From assembly GCA_016946835.1 (NCBI GenBank), contig JACVTC010000006.1, positions 357,501-421,500 of the forward strand: 64,000 bases of DNA. The letters are read 5' to 3'. The notes under the pieces are model-generated. The model was given only the letters and a program-made list of their open reading frames with translations. It made no database searches and had not been told where the DNA came from. Both the position numbers and the translations under genes were made by a program. Positions 38,170 to 51,985 of this stretch are shown one piece after another (within the stretch, counting starts at the first letter, position 1; every line of letters begins with the position of its first letter). Source of the DNA: Neocallimastix lanati (nom. inval.) (taxonomy: Eukaryota; Neocallimastigomycota; Neocallimastigomycetes; Neocallimastigales; Neocallimastigaceae).

Positions 38170-39043
38170 AGTGAATCCATCCAAACCTGGAGAAATGAAA
38201 TCATCTAAGATAGTGAGAAAATATCTATTCCCTTTGGATTGATTTATCAATAGGGCCAACAAGGTCCATATGAATTAGTTCTCTAGAGGTTGCCTTGTCC
38301 CTTTTTAAAAATTTGGTGAATGGAGCTTATTTTTTTAATTTGGAATTGGCGCAGGTCGGACAAAATGTAGGTAAATTAAATTTATTTTTTAAGTAATTTA
38401 TTCTCCAAGCGTTTAATGCAGAAATGAACCCAACGCCTATACCATAAGTTTAATTTTGTGATATTTGGAACTTCACATAAGTTAATTGGGTGTAATTACC
38501 TTGATTGGATTTTCATCATATTTAATAATTTCTTTTATAATAAGTATCATGAAAATATTTGTGTTGGTTGATTTTTGAAGTTACAATTTTATTTCCATAA
38601 TTATCGTATAAAATTGCTAATGGTATTCCGTGGGAGTTATTAAATATTATTATATTGTTTTCTCTGATTAATGAGTTTATCCGATATTAAATTCTTTTTT
38701 TATATGGGAGGAGCATAGTGTACATTCTTTAGGTAAAATTTGTTATTATTTATATATCCTGAGAGATCTCCAATTTGATATTCTATAATTATTTCTCCAT
38801 TGGCGAGTGTTATTCTTTCATTGTATTGTCTAATGTTTGTTAATAATGATAATGGATAGGTTACATGTATGGAGGCACCAGAATCTAATATCTAGCAGGA
38901 AATTATGTTTTTTTTTTTTTTTTTTTTTTTATTTTTTTTTTTACATTGTTGGGATGATTAGTTAGCTTATCTTCTAATACAGCAAGGTTTAGTTCAATGC
39001 AATTTTCTGAATTATGAATCTTCAGTAAAAGGATTAGTGAATG

Positions 39044-39096
<53 letters not shown>

Positions 39097-39590
39097 AATT
39101 TCCTTTGCTCTATATCTTTGGTAAAAGACTTATTTAAGACTTCCCAGATTTGATATTACGTCTTATTATGGCTTTGTATTAATTTTTTTTTATTTCCTTA
39201 CCTAAACTATTGCAAATAATCCATTTTACTAATATATCATTTTTGATGTCCTCTTCAGAAGTGTTGGTGTCATAGACCATTGTGTCATCAAATTGATCTT
39301 TGGTGTAATTATTGATATCATCATGTATACCTTTTTATTCTGTTTTTTTTTTTTTTTTTTTATTTTATTTTTTTTCTTTTATTACATAAGTCTCTAAGTC
39401 ATTGATCATTAACAGGTTCAATATGTTTGTTTTCCAGTCGATAAAGTTCTCATCCGATAATTCAATTACTCTATTAAAGTTTTCTGAATAATTAAAATAG
39501 ATTTCTTATAAATAAATCTATTCCTCTATCCATTGAAGAAATATGTTTTTAATTTCCTTTATTCTTAGTCTTTTTTTTTATATTATGCTC
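35756..39590 (-). mobile_element. Ty1/copia retrotransposon 2, decayed, truncated at its 3' end
   Basis: Read right to left. Gag near 39480-39380 (LSDENFIDWKTNILNLL). Protease near 38895 (ILDSGASIHVTYPLS). Integrase near 37960-37880 (NPEMNGHAERLNGTL) and tail 37737-37537 (LGIFLGYNLYSLSFKIF). RT 36469-36200 (IYRKAPEGFSNNKKLLL, KGLSMGWKQA). RT end near 35870-35790 (FVTRPDIL). RNase H and the 3' LTR are missing; copia 1 gag begins where it stops. Long T-runs, which are A-runs on the coding strand, punctuate the ORF at 36471-36510, 36590-36613, 36949-36984, 38129-38165, 38909-38930 and 39047-39090. A different copia family from copia 1, judged by divergent motifs. Confidence 0.85.
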
Positions 39591-40810
39591 CTCTCTTTGG
39601 TTCAAATGAGAGCAGATGTTCTAAAGTTCGAAAAAAGAAAAATTATTAACTAAGGACTTTATTTAGAGTAATGGATTTAAATCTCGTAATTCTTATGTTA
39701 GTCTCTATGATATTACTTGTGAATTGAGGTAGAGAATTACCTCCTTTTTCAGCTATCTATGTTACATCTCAATTACGTTGCTATTAGAAAACGGTAAAAA
39801 AAAAACTCATCATTCCAATAATTCCACTAATAATATTCCTACTGTGTCACATTACTCATGGACTAAAGAATCAAGAACTTTGGATAAGAAATTAAATGGT
39901 AAAAAAAAAAACAAGTGAAATAAAAAAAAAAAAAAGTTTTATATGGGAAAGAGATGTCTTCAAACGCTCAAAAGTTAAAAAAAAAAAAAAAAAGCAATTA
40001 TTTACAAGGAGAATGATTTTGGATTTATTTCAGAAATTCAAAGACTTATTATTCATTTCAATATCCTAAGTATCAATTAGGATTCTTTTGGATTTCTCGA
40101 ATTAGTTGTACTTTTAAATTTGACATGAGTATTTTCCATTAAAAAGAAAAATAGTCTCAGAAGATTGCCCTAAGTGTTATCCATGTTGTGGTGATAGTGT
40201 ACCTAGCTTTTCTCACTGAATCTTTGCCTGTAAAGAATTGAAAAATTACAGAAATAAATTATTATCTTTTCTTGATGACCTTTATTTTTTTGAACTTTGC
40301 AATTGTAATTGAACAAAAAATCTTTGGATGTTTCTTTAGATTCAGCAAAAGGAGGATGATAATAATATCTATTATTTTATACTGAGTGCTCTTTTCTTGG
40401 TGGGCATTCAATATAAATAAAAAAAAAAAAAAATTCAACTTATTGATGGGGGGAACAAAGACAATTAGTTGACAATAATTTTTAAACAAAGTTCAACTTC
40501 GTCGACTGTTCCGTATTTTGTGGGGGGGATTGCGGAGTTTCAAACAAACATAATACCATTAATTTGTCAATCTTTTTTAGATTGATGATGAAATAGTATT
40601 CCGTTGAATCTATTGAATCTACCGTTGCTATGAGCATCGACGTCGAAATAATAAAAAGCATGGATTTTCATCTCCCGGTGAAAGATAGGATACAGATTCG
40701 TTTGATAACACTAATACTGAAATTATTACTCGCAATAATGACATGGTGCTATCATCGATGAATGGGAAAAGTTTAGAAACTATTGCTTCTAATGCACTTT
40801 TATAATCATA
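39591..40810 (+). mobile_element. LINE 3' remnant with reverse-transcriptase zinc-finger tail
   Basis: Plus-strand coding patches in shifting frames: near 39815-39900 VSHYSWTKESRTLDKKLNG; near 40065-40135 LGFFWISRISCTF; near 40160-40280 EDCPKCYPCCGDS, then FSH, then IFACKELKNYRNKLLSFL. The C-C-H-C spacing resembles the zinc-binding tail found after many LINE reverse transcriptases. At 40690-40805 an open stretch ends DMVLSSMNGKSLETIASNAL and a stop. One TGA lies in the zinc region, with frameshifts elsewhere. It is opposite in orientation to the copia elements and marks the right edge of the transposon block. Confidence 0.6.
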
Positions 40811-41698
40811 TAATTATATAATTTTTCATTTCATATATTTTATTTTTTATTTAAATCATGTAATTTTATTATTATTATAAATTAAATAAAGTTATTCTCT
40901 AAGTCTAAAATATATATATATATATAACTTTTTTTTTCTTTAAAAAACAAACAAACAAACAATAAATATAGGAATAATAATAAAATATAAGAAAACATAT
41001 AAAAGTCATTTGTTGCTGACATCGTATTTATTTTATTTTATTTTATTTTTTTTTTTTTATCATTGAAATAAGAAATTTTTTTTTCATTTTTTTTTTCAGT
41101 TTTTTTTCATTTTTATTTTGTTTTATTTTATTTTATTTCATTTCATTTCATCATTTTTTTATATTAAATAAAGTTTTTTTTCCATATTATATTAATCCTA
41201 AAATAAGACTTTTATTTTTATTTTTATTTAATTTTAAAATAGTGAAAATTATAATAATAAAAGTAAAATTATATATTGAAAATCCAAAATCATAGGTAAT
41301 GTACATTTTTGAAAATAAGTAAATAAATAAATAAATTAATAAATATGATTGTATGAATATAAATAAATATTATTAATGTTAATTTTTATTTATTTATTTA
41401 TTTATTTATACTTTAACTATATTCTATTTTTTAATATTCAAATAAAAAAAAAAAAAAAATATGATTATGATATGTATATAAATATAAATATAAATATAAA
41501 TATAAATATATTTATTTTTATTTTTTAATTTTATTCTTTGATATCAATAGATTTTAACTTTTATTAAATATTTTAGTTTAGTTTAGTTTAGTTTGCTATG
41601 AGAAAGGAAGAAGGAATGATTGAACCAAAGTTAAGGGAAAAACATCTTTTTAAACAAATATAAAATATAAAAAATAAAATCATAAAAATAAAAACAAA

Positions 41699-41763
<65 letters not shown>
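41699..41763. repeat. (AAT)n microsatellite
   Basis: About 21 AAT units. Confidence 0.95.
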
Positions 41764-41764
<1 letters not shown>

Positions 41765-41984
41765 GTTTTTTTTTTTTTTATTTTTTTTTATTTTTGATGA
41801 TGAATATTTATAATTGAATGATTTTTAATTGATTTTTGAATTATTTAAAAAAAAAAAAAAAAAATTAAATCAAAAATAAAAAAATTGAAAATAGAAGAAT
41901 TAGAATATTCTTTTTTCTGTATTTTTCATTGTATTTGTGTTTATGTTTTAAATAAAATTTTTTTTCTCTTTTTTTATATTATCT

Positions 41985-42017
<33 letters not shown>

Positions 42018-43002
42018 TTTCTATTGATTTATTTAATTATATAATTATATATTTATTTAAATATTATATTTTATTCTTATTTTCATTTTTATTTTTCATT
42101 TTTTTTACCTTTTATGGCTATAAAAGATTAAGAATGATTATTTAAAGAATTTAGTTCTAACCCTTTTATTATAAATATTTACTTTATTAACAAAAAATAA
42201 TAAAAAATAAAAAACTTGAATTCAATCCTTTTTTATTATTAATATTTACTTTATGTTTTTTTTTTTTTTATTTTATTTATATTATTTTATTTTTTTATTT
42301 TTATATTTTATTTTTTAATCTCTTTTAAATTTATAAAATTATAATTATTTTAAAAAATTTGAATATTAAATCTAATATTTATTTTATTATTTAAATGTCT
42401 TAAAAAACCTCCAATATCCAATATTTAATCTTTGATGAAGTTATTTTACATTGTTAAACCTTATTGTTTGTTATAATTTTTTTGTTATTTTGGGACTCAA
42501 TTCGGGTTATATATGTTCCAGAAATAGCTTGATATCAAAGAGCTTCCGTATAAATAATATATCAAGATTAGTATCGAAGCCATATTTATCAATAAACAAT
42601 TTCATATAATTGAAATCTTCTTTATCAACCATACATGTCGTCTTGGAATGATTTCTTTGTTTTAAAAAATTTTAAATTAATTTCTCACATATATAATATA
42701 TAATCAGTTGAGAAACACACAGTGTATATTCCACAAGTTGGAAAATGTATTTAAAATAAAATATTTTCATAGATTGATTTAGAAGAAGTTAAAGTAGTTA
42801 TCATTTGGGAATGAACCCTTATGATAATGAAAATGAAATAAGCGATATTACTATTGCAACTAAAAAAAAAAACAAAACAAAACAAATAGTGTGTCTTCCA
42901 AACTTTTGAGAAATATTTATGTCAATTTAGAATATTACAAGATTAGTTAAATGATTTATAATTTTATTGAAATAAAAAAAAAAAAACTTTTTTTTATTTC
43001 AA

Positions 43003-43456
43003 TTTTATATTTTATTATTTTATATTTTATTATTTTATATTATTAGTTATTTTATATTTTATTATTTATATTTTATTATTTTATATTTTATTATTTTATA
43101 TTTTATATTTTATATTTAATAATTATTATCTTTTTTATTATTTTATTATTTTATATTTAATATTTTATATTTTATATTTTATATTTTATATTTTATATTT
43201 AATATTTTATATTTAATATTTTATATTTTATATTTTGTATTTTATATTTTATATTTTATATTTTATATTTTATATTTTATATTTTTTAATTTATATTTTA
43301 TATTTTATATTTTATATTTAATATTTTATATTTTATATTTTATATTTTATATTTTATATTTTATATTTTATATTTTATATTTTATATTTTATATTTTATA
43401 TTTTATATTTTATATTTTATATTTAATATTTAATATTTTATATTTTATATTTTATT
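43003..43456. repeat. TATTTTATAT minisatellite
   Basis: About 450 bases of TTTTATA units with TTTAATA and TTTATTA variants; the middle section is very regular. Confidence 0.9.
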
Positions 43457-44089
43457 TCATTTCATTTCAATATTTTCGTGATAAAATTTTACATCATGCT
43501 TTTTGTGTAACCTTAAATCTCATAATAATATTAAAATAAATTTCTTTTTGTCTTAAAAATATATAAAATAAAGTTTATAAAATTAATTTAATTTATTAAA
43601 ATTAATTTAATTTAAAAAAATAAAAAAAATTTTTTTTTTGAAAACTGAAATTTTTTTTTTTTATATTAATTTATATTGGAAGTAAATATAAATTATATAA
43701 AATGTCAATTATAAAATATATATATGAACTATATATTAAATATTATTTTATTAATTATATTTAATATATATTATTATTTATTTTTTAATTTAAATTTTTT
43801 TTTATTTATTTAATTAATAAAAATTTTGAATTTTTTTTAAAAAAAAATTTTTTTAAATTAAAAAGAAATTAAAAAAATAATTAAAAAAATTTTTTTTCAA
43901 AATTTTTTTATTTTTTTTTTTTAAAATTTCATGTATGAATTTACACCAATTAAATTCAAGTATATTAATTAATTAATAAATAAATAAATAAATAATTTTT
44001 TTTTTATTTAATTTAAAAATTTAATTTATCATTCATTAAAAAATTTTTTTCTTTATTCATCAATTGAATAATTATATAATAAATAAATA

Positions 44090-44540
44090 ATTGAATAATT
44101 AAATAATAAAAAGAGTATTTATTAATAAATAATAAATAATAAATAATAAATAATAAATAATAAATAATAAATAATAAATAATAAATAATAAATAATAAAT
44201 AATAAATAATAAATAATAAATAATAAATAATAAATAATAAATAATAAATAATATATAATAAATATTAAATAATAAATAATAGATAATAAATAATAAATAA
44301 TAAATAATAAATAATAAATAATAAATAATAAATAATAAATAATAAATAATAAATAATAAATAATAAATAATAAATAATAAATAATAATATATAATAAATA
44401 TTAAATAATAAATAATAAATAATAATATATAATAAATAATAAATAATAAATAATAAATAATAAATAATAAATAATAAATAATAAAAAAGAGTATTTATTA
44501 ATAAATAATAAATAATAAATAATAAATAATTTTTGAATAT
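44090..44540. repeat. AATAAATAAT satellite with AAAAAGAGTATTTATT interruptions
   Basis: Long AATAAAT array. AATAAAAAGAGTATTTATTA occurs near 44105 and a close variant near 44482, matching in reverse complement the interruption near 24045-24075. Related AAAAAAGAGTATTAAATAAT copies occur at 46170-46270. Confidence 0.9.
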
Positions 44541-45079
44541 ACTTTTATATAAAGTTGATTGCTATTTTTATATTAAAATAATTACGACGATCTAATATTT
44601 ATTTATATTTATATATATATGTACATAGATATATATATTTATATTTATATATATATATAGATAAATATATATATTTTTAGTTATTTATATGTAGAAAAAT
44701 ATATTTATATTTATAAGTTTCATATTTATAAATATCTATTCAATACTTTATATTTCTATACTATTTATATGTTCCATATTATTTATATATTTCTATACTA
44801 TTTATATGTTCCATATTATTTATATATTTCTGTACTATTTATATGTTCCATATTATTTATATATTTCTATATCTAACCTCCAGTATTCATTAACATTTTG
44901 CAATTGTATTCCTAGAAATAATAAGAGTTTGGTGGTTATCCCATACCATAGACATGAATTGAAATTATGATAAAAAATTCAAATTAAATAATAAATAAAG
45001 TTACATTTCCATAAAAAAATATTTATATTAAAATTTAAAATATATGTAACATTTTTCTTTTATTTATTTATTTATTTAT

Positions 45080-45361
45080 TATTAAATATATAAATATAAT
45101 TATTATTAAATATATAAATATAATTATTATTAAATATATAAATATTCATTATTAAATATATAAATATAATTATTATTAAATATATAAATATTCATTATTA
45201 AATATATAAATATAATTATTATTAAATATATAAATATTCATTATTAAATATATAAATATTCATTATTAAATATATAAATATAATTATTATTAAATATATA
45301 AATATAATTATTATTAAATATATAAATATTCATTATTAAATATATAAATATTCATTATTAA
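45080..45361. repeat. Tandem array of an approximately 25-bp unit ATTATTAAATATATAAATAT
   Basis: About 11-12 copies. Each ends in either AA or TC after AAATAT, giving two interspersed unit variants (AATATAATTATT and AATATTCATT). Confidence 0.9.
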
Positions 45362-46129
45362 GTGAATATATATTTATTTCTATTATTTATTGATTTATTT
45401 ATTTATTTTTATTTCTTTTATTTCTTTTATTTATTTCATATATTATAAACTTTTTTGAATGTCATTCCTTTTAAACTTTATTTTGTTTTATCATTCTTTA
45501 AAATTCTTAGAATATTCTAAAAAAGTTAAAGAAATAATAAAATCAAAAAAAAATAAACTACTCAATATTATTTTATAGATATAATTATTTTAAATATATA
45601 ATTATTTTATTAAATATTTTATAGATATAATTATTTAAATATATAATTATTATATATATAATTATATAATTAGTTTAAATATATATTCAAAAAAAAAAAG
45701 AGTTAGTTAATGTTATACTATCTTTTAGTATTAAAGAGTACTTTTAATATTAAAGAATATTTGTTATTTTTTGTTTTTAAATAAAGAATAAATAATAAAA
45801 TGAAAAATAAAGATTTGCTTATTCTCTTTTTAATTAATAGAGAGATTTCATATAAAATAAAAAAGTTTATTATTTAATTCATTAAAGTATTAAGAAATAT
45901 TTGCTTGTCTTTGATTTTCATGTCAAAACGAGGCTTTTTTTAAGTAAGACATGAAAATTTTAATATAAATCAATAAATAATTGAATAATAAATAAAATAA
46001 AACAAAATAAAAAAAAAGAATATTTATAATTAAAATAATTAATGATAAAATTGTTAAAGTTAATAAATAATTGAATAATAATAATAAAAAATTATTTCAT
46101 TAATGAAATAATTGAATAAATAATAAAAA

Positions 46130-46275
46130 AAAGGTGTATTAAATAATAAATAATAGATAATAGATAATAAAAAAAAAGAGTATTAAATAATAAATAATAG
46201 ATAATAGATAATAAAAAAAAAGAGTATTAAATAATAAATAATAGATAATAAAAAAAAAGAATATTAAATAATAAA
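46130..46275. repeat. Array of about 45-bp units AATAATAGATAATAAAAAAAAGAGTATTA
   Basis: Four near-identical units with slightly varied A-run lengths. The GTATT core matches the interruption motif in the satellites at 24050 and 44110. Confidence 0.85.
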
Positions 46276-46362
46276 TATTAAATAATAAATATTAAATTAT
46301 AAATATTAAATAATAAATATTAAATAATAAATAATAATACTAAGTAGAAGTATTTGTTAAAT

Positions 46363-46478
<116 letters not shown>

Positions 46479-46638
46479 GAATGAATAATTGAATGAATGA
46501 ATAAATAATTGAATAAATAAATAATAAAAAAAGACGTATTTATTAATGGAATAATCGAATAAATTTTATTAATCATAATAATAAATAGAAAATCTTTTTT
46601 TTTTTTTTTTAATTTCTAAATAAAATAAAAATGAATAT

Positions 46639-46679
<41 letters not shown>

Positions 46680-47380
46680 ATATAAATATTTCTTTATTAA
46701 AGTTTATATGACACTTTCCTAAAAAAGAAAGTATCATATATTACATAACTTTAATATTTATTTATTGTGTAATATACATCATATATTATTTATTTAACTA
46801 TTTATTTACTTAATTAATTAATTATTTATTTAACTATTTATTTATTTATTTATTTAAATAGTTATTTATTTATTAATTATTTTATTATTATTTTTATTTT
46901 TTATTTTTTTTTTGTGTTTTTATATTATATGGAATAATAATAATAATAAATAATAATAATAATAAAAAAAAAAAAAAAAAAAAAAAAAGATATAAAAGTC
47001 AATAAAAATTCCTTTTTTTTTATTCTTTTTTTTTTCTTTTCTTCAAAAAGTAATTTTAAATAAAAAAAAATATATAGAGATTAAATATAAAATATAAATT
47101 ATATATATAATAAAATAATATATATAATTTTTAATAATAAAAAATAAAAAAAAGAAAGGAAAGGATATTTATTAATTAAAAATTATATTTATTTATTTAT
47201 ATTAAAAAAAAATTATATGTTATTATAAGATTATAATCCCATCTCATAATAATAATAAAAATTACAAAAAAAAGAAAAAAAAAAAATAGAATAAAATAAA
47301 AATAAAATATAATTAAAAAAAAATTTAAAATAAATATAAAACTTTAAAAAATTAAAAATAAAAAAATAAAAATAGACAAA

Positions 47381-50300
47381 ATGAGAATGAGAATTACTTC
47401 AATTTTAGGTTTATGTAAGTATATGTATCTTTTAATAAATATTATTAATATTTATTATAATTATTATATATGATATATATATATATATTAAATGAAAAAA
47501 TAATATTTTTATTAATAAATTTTTTTTTATTCTTAAATTTATTATCAATGATTTAAAATAACCTATGTAATTTAAATCATTATATACGTTATTCCATATT
47601 TAAATATTCGAATAAAAAAAAAAAAAAAAAAAGTGGTTGGTAGTGCTTTTGCTAAAGATTCTTTCTTTGGTAATAATGACAATAGAACCAATCTTTTTAG
47701 GAAATCTGATTTTATTGTTCCAAAAGTTACTATTTCTGTCGATAAAACTGAAATTAATAACTTTTACCTCTACTTCCAATGTGAATACAATAGTGGTGCT
47801 TTAAATCTTATTAAGGATGAACAATGTTATGCTGCTCCATGGTTTAACCCAAGTGATGTTTTAAATAAAATGTTTTCTAAGGGTTTAATCGATAAGAGCT
47901 CTATTACCAGTTCCAGAGATTTAAAACTTATTCAAAAGTCTGATCTTACTGTTTCTGAACTTGAAAAACTTATTACGAAGTACACCGATTCTTCCATTGA
48001 AAAATTACTCAATTATGATAACGAACTTCTTCCACCACCATCCTTAGATATAAGTAATGCTACAATGGAAATTAATTTCAATGGGTAATCTCTCGATATA
48101 TAAAAAAAATAAATAAATAAATAGATAAATATATAACTAAAAGAAAAGAAAGAAAGAAAGAAAGATAAGAAAAAAAAAAGAAAGAAAGAAAGAAAAAAAA
48201 AAAAAACTTTTATATTATTAATAATTTTTTTTTTTTTTAAAAAAAGGATAAAAAGTTATCAAAAATTAGAAATAATTTTAAAATATGATTATTAATTAAA
48301 CGTATAGAAAATATAAGCATAAGACTATTGAAATATTGATAAAACTAAAAAAGAAAAGATAAAAAAATTTTTTTAAATATAATAATTAAAAAAAAAAAAA
48401 AAAAGGAACATAATTTTAATCAGATATAAAAAAATTAATACCTAAATTCTATTAAAAAATACTATATTACATTAAATTATATCACACACACATATATATA
48501 TTTATTCTTTCTTTCTTTGTAACTTTTTTCTTTTTCTTTTTCTTTTTTGAATTATTATTATTATTATTATTATTATTATTTTTTTTTTTTTTTAATTTTG
48601 TATATGAAATTAATTAAAATTATTATTATTATTTTTTTTTTTTAAGTGAAAAGCAAACCGTTTCAAATGTTAGTTTAACTCTTGGTGAAAGCAATGCAAG
48701 TGTCTTCTCAAAGCTTAGCTATGATGTTATCATTAAAAATGGTAACATTGAAGGAAATAGTTACCTTCAATTCCGTGCTGATACTGTCGATCCTGCCTTC
48801 ATAAGAGAAAAGATTGTCTCTGATGTATGTGCTGCTGCTGGTATCCCAACTTTTAGCGCTAACTTTGCTGAACTCTACTTCAATGACAGATACATGGGTT
48901 TATACACCATGAGAAACTTTTTCAATGCCGATTGGGTTAGATCTGTTTTCGGTGAAAGTAATGCTAAAAACTTATACACCTGTAACAGAGAATATGATAC
49001 CTGTAAGAATGTTCTCGGGGGCTCCAACGATAACGTTGAAAATTTCATCAAGAAGATGAATAAGGCTTCCTCCAGAAGTGAATTAGAACAATTCTTTGAT
49101 GTTGAAAGTTATATGAGATGGCAAGCCTTAAAATACTTGCTCGGTTACCACAGTCCTTATGGTAATAATAATAATGACGAATATTTATACATGCGTTATG
49201 ATAACAGTACCGGCAAGCAAATGTGGGTTGCCATTCCTTCTCTCTTTGATTACTTCCTCGGTAACAGTGGTAACGGTAGTGCTGCCAGAAAATTTGATAA
49301 GGATATCAAGTTAAGTAATAATCTCTACAAGGTTCTCAATATCAATGAAAAGAATTCTGAAATCATCGGTTATATCGAAGAATACATGAAGACCGTCTTC
49401 GACCCTTCCTTAATGATCTCCCGTATCGATGATCTTAAGAAGACAGTTGATGCGGCCGTTAAATTAGATCGTACTCCAGATAGTAATGGTCAACTTCCAG
49501 GCAGATTACCAAGAGCTACCTACAGAGGTGAAGATCATTTCACTTATGATAACTTTGTCCGTAATACCGAATTCACCTACATTAAGTACAGAAGATACGC
49601 TAATGAACTCAACCATGAAACTAACCATCTTCTCGGTTTAAAGGAATGGGTGGTTGAAAGATTTGACTTCGTTTGCTCCACCTACAATGTTGATTGCTCC
49701 ACCGGCAAAAAATACCTCAAGAATCTTTCCTACAAAATTGAAACTGATGTCTTCGAAGAAAAATTCGGTGGTTGTAAGGGTACCGGTTATCCTTGTTGTA
49801 ATAGTACTTCCACCGGACCGGTCAAGGATACCAAGAGAGGTAGCTTCGGTTTGGAACAAGGCGCCTATTGTCTTGTCAGTGGGGACTACTGTTGGTCTCT
49901 GAAGTACGGGGTTGAATGTTGTCAATCAAAGTCAACTAAGGTGGAGGAATTAGTTTCCAGAAAGGATAATTATTGGTTTGGTAAGGAAAATGGTAAGCGT
50001 TGTGGTGTCCCAGAGACTCAACTTTGTCCAAATGGTGGTGAACAGTACTCTTGCTGTAAGAGTACCTGTACTCCTTCCTTATCCGATAATACTGGTGATT
50101 GGGCTGTTGAAAATGGTGCCTGGTGTTCCATTCCATACACCTGTGATAAGAGCTATGCTAATGCTCAACCCGTAGATGTTCAAGAGGTTGCCACCCCCAC
50201 CCCAAAGAAGGGTCAATGTGCCAAGGGTTACATGCCATGTGGTGGTTCCAAATATCCAAATGCTCCAACCTGTTGTGATGACTTATATTACTGTGAAACT

Positions 50301-50381
50301 TCTGATCCAACCTTCCATCAATGTTTCCCAGATTTAAGTATTTATGAAATAGGTAATTTAAGTACTCGTTCCTTCAACTAA
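47381..50381 (+). CDS. Secreted CotH-family protein with three dockerin-like Cys modules, three exons
   Basis: Exons 47381-47414, 47634-48084 and 48647-50381 join in frame to 739 aa. Exons 1 and 2 together give a clean signal peptide (MRMRITSILGLLVGSAFA). The CotH domain covers the middle: DPAFIREKIVSDVCAAAG, AELYFNDRYMGLYTM, FDVESYMRWQALKYLLG, DEYLYMRYDN and VAIPSLFDYFLG. The C-terminus has three cysteine modules resembling the fungal dockerin/CBM10 fold: from 49770 (GYPCC, then LEQGAYCL), from 49885 (DYCWSLKYGVECC, then GKENGKRCGV) and from 50020 (EQYSCC, then AVENGAWCSIP). A last Cys segment follows (CAKGYMPCGG, PTCCDD). Known: CotH proteins are kinase-like and occur in gut-fungal cellulosomes. 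Inferred: docks to the extracellular complex; substrate unknown. In VAIPSLFDYFLG only one Asp of the usual acidic pair seems present, so kinase activity is doubtful. Codon use suggests high expression. Confidence 0.9.
47415..47633 (+). other. Intron 1 of the CotH gene
   Basis: GTAAGT donor and AAG acceptor after a poly(A) run of about 17. It interrupts the signal-peptide codons (phase 1). Confidence 0.9.
48085..48646 (+). other. Intron 2 of the CotH gene
   Basis: GTAATC donor and TTTAAG acceptor, phase 2, joining ...INFNG to EKQTVSNVSL. At 562 bases it is long for this window. It contains AAAG repeats (48139-48195) and (ATT)n at 48554-48580. Confidence 0.9.
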
Positions 50382-50730
50382 TTAAAAATTTGAAGAGAGA
50401 GAATGAAGAACAAAGTAGTAATAGAAGATGAAGAAAAAAAAAAAAAATGGGTTTAAGTTATAATAAAAATAAATAAATAAATATAAAAATAAATAAATAT
50501 AAAAATAAATAAATATAAAAATAAATAAATATAAAATAATAAACAATAAAAATAAAATAATAAACGATAAAAAAAAAAAAAAAAAAAAATAAAAAATAAA
50601 CAATAGAAATAAAAAATAAAAAATTAAAAATAAAAAATAGAAATTAGAAATTAAATTAGAAGTAAAAATAGAAATTAAAAAATTTTTTTAGAGTAAAAAA
50701 TTAAATAGAAAAAAGTAAAAAAAAAAAATA

Positions 50731-50762
<32 letters not shown>

Positions 50763-51008
50763 TAACAATTAAAAATACCAAAATAATCAAACAAAAAAAT
50801 AAAAAAGCAAAAAAAAAAAAAAAAAAAAAGAAAGATTATTAAAATTATAATATATATATTTGTATATAAATATATATATATAATTAAAATATTAATTATT
50901 TAACACATAAATACTTAACTAATATTTATATATTATTTATAAATATCATTATAATTTATCAAATAAATTAAAATTTATTTATAAAAAATTTATTATAAAT
51001 ATATATAT

Positions 51009-51040
<32 letters not shown>

Positions 51041-51081
51041 TAGAAATAAAAATAAAGCAAAAATTAAAATTATAATTAAAA

Positions 51082-51214
<133 letters not shown>

Positions 51215-51945
51215 AATAAAATAAAAAAAATTTTTAATTCAAATAAAAATAAAATAAAAGAAATGTCGTCTACTTGAGGAAAAAACTCTTAATGTCAAAA
51301 AAAAAAAAAAAAAAAAAAATTTATAGTTGTATCATTTATTTAACATAAAAGGAATTTTTTATATTTTATTTTATTTTATTTTATTTTATTTTATTTTATT
51401 TTATTTTATTTTATTTTATTTTATTTTTATTTTTTTATTTTTATTTTTTATTTTTTATTTTTTATTTTTTTTTTTTGAAAAACTTTTAAATTATAATATT
51501 ATATATTTCATGATAAATAATTACAAAAAGGGTTTTATTTTTTATTTTTTTATTTTTTTTGAAAAACTTTTAAATTATAATATTATATATTTTATGATAA
51601 ATAATTAAAAAAAAAAAAAAAGAAGAAAGAAAGAAAAAGAAAAAGAAAAAATAAATAATAATATTGAAATAATAATAAAATAAAAATAAAAAAAAATTAT
51701 TATTATTTAAGCTTAGCCTTTGAATATTTTCCAATTGAAAAAAAAAAAAAAATTTTTTTTTTTTGGTTTTTAACTTGAATTTTTCTTTAAGATGGAAGCT
51801 CTAGTTTCAAGTACTAAAGAAGACACGAACTATTTACTTTTAGATTGGAAGAAGAGGTCGTAGTAAAGTTTTTTTTTTATTGGTAATTTCATTGGTAATT
51901 CTTCAAAAAAAAAAATCTGCTCATGGGGGTTCAAAGTGGGGAAAG

Positions 51946-51985
<40 letters not shown>

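Noticed and set aside
44090-45361. Possible CRISPR-like array
   Set aside because: The arrays have no unique spacers of constant length; units are contiguous AT satellites in a eukaryotic context.
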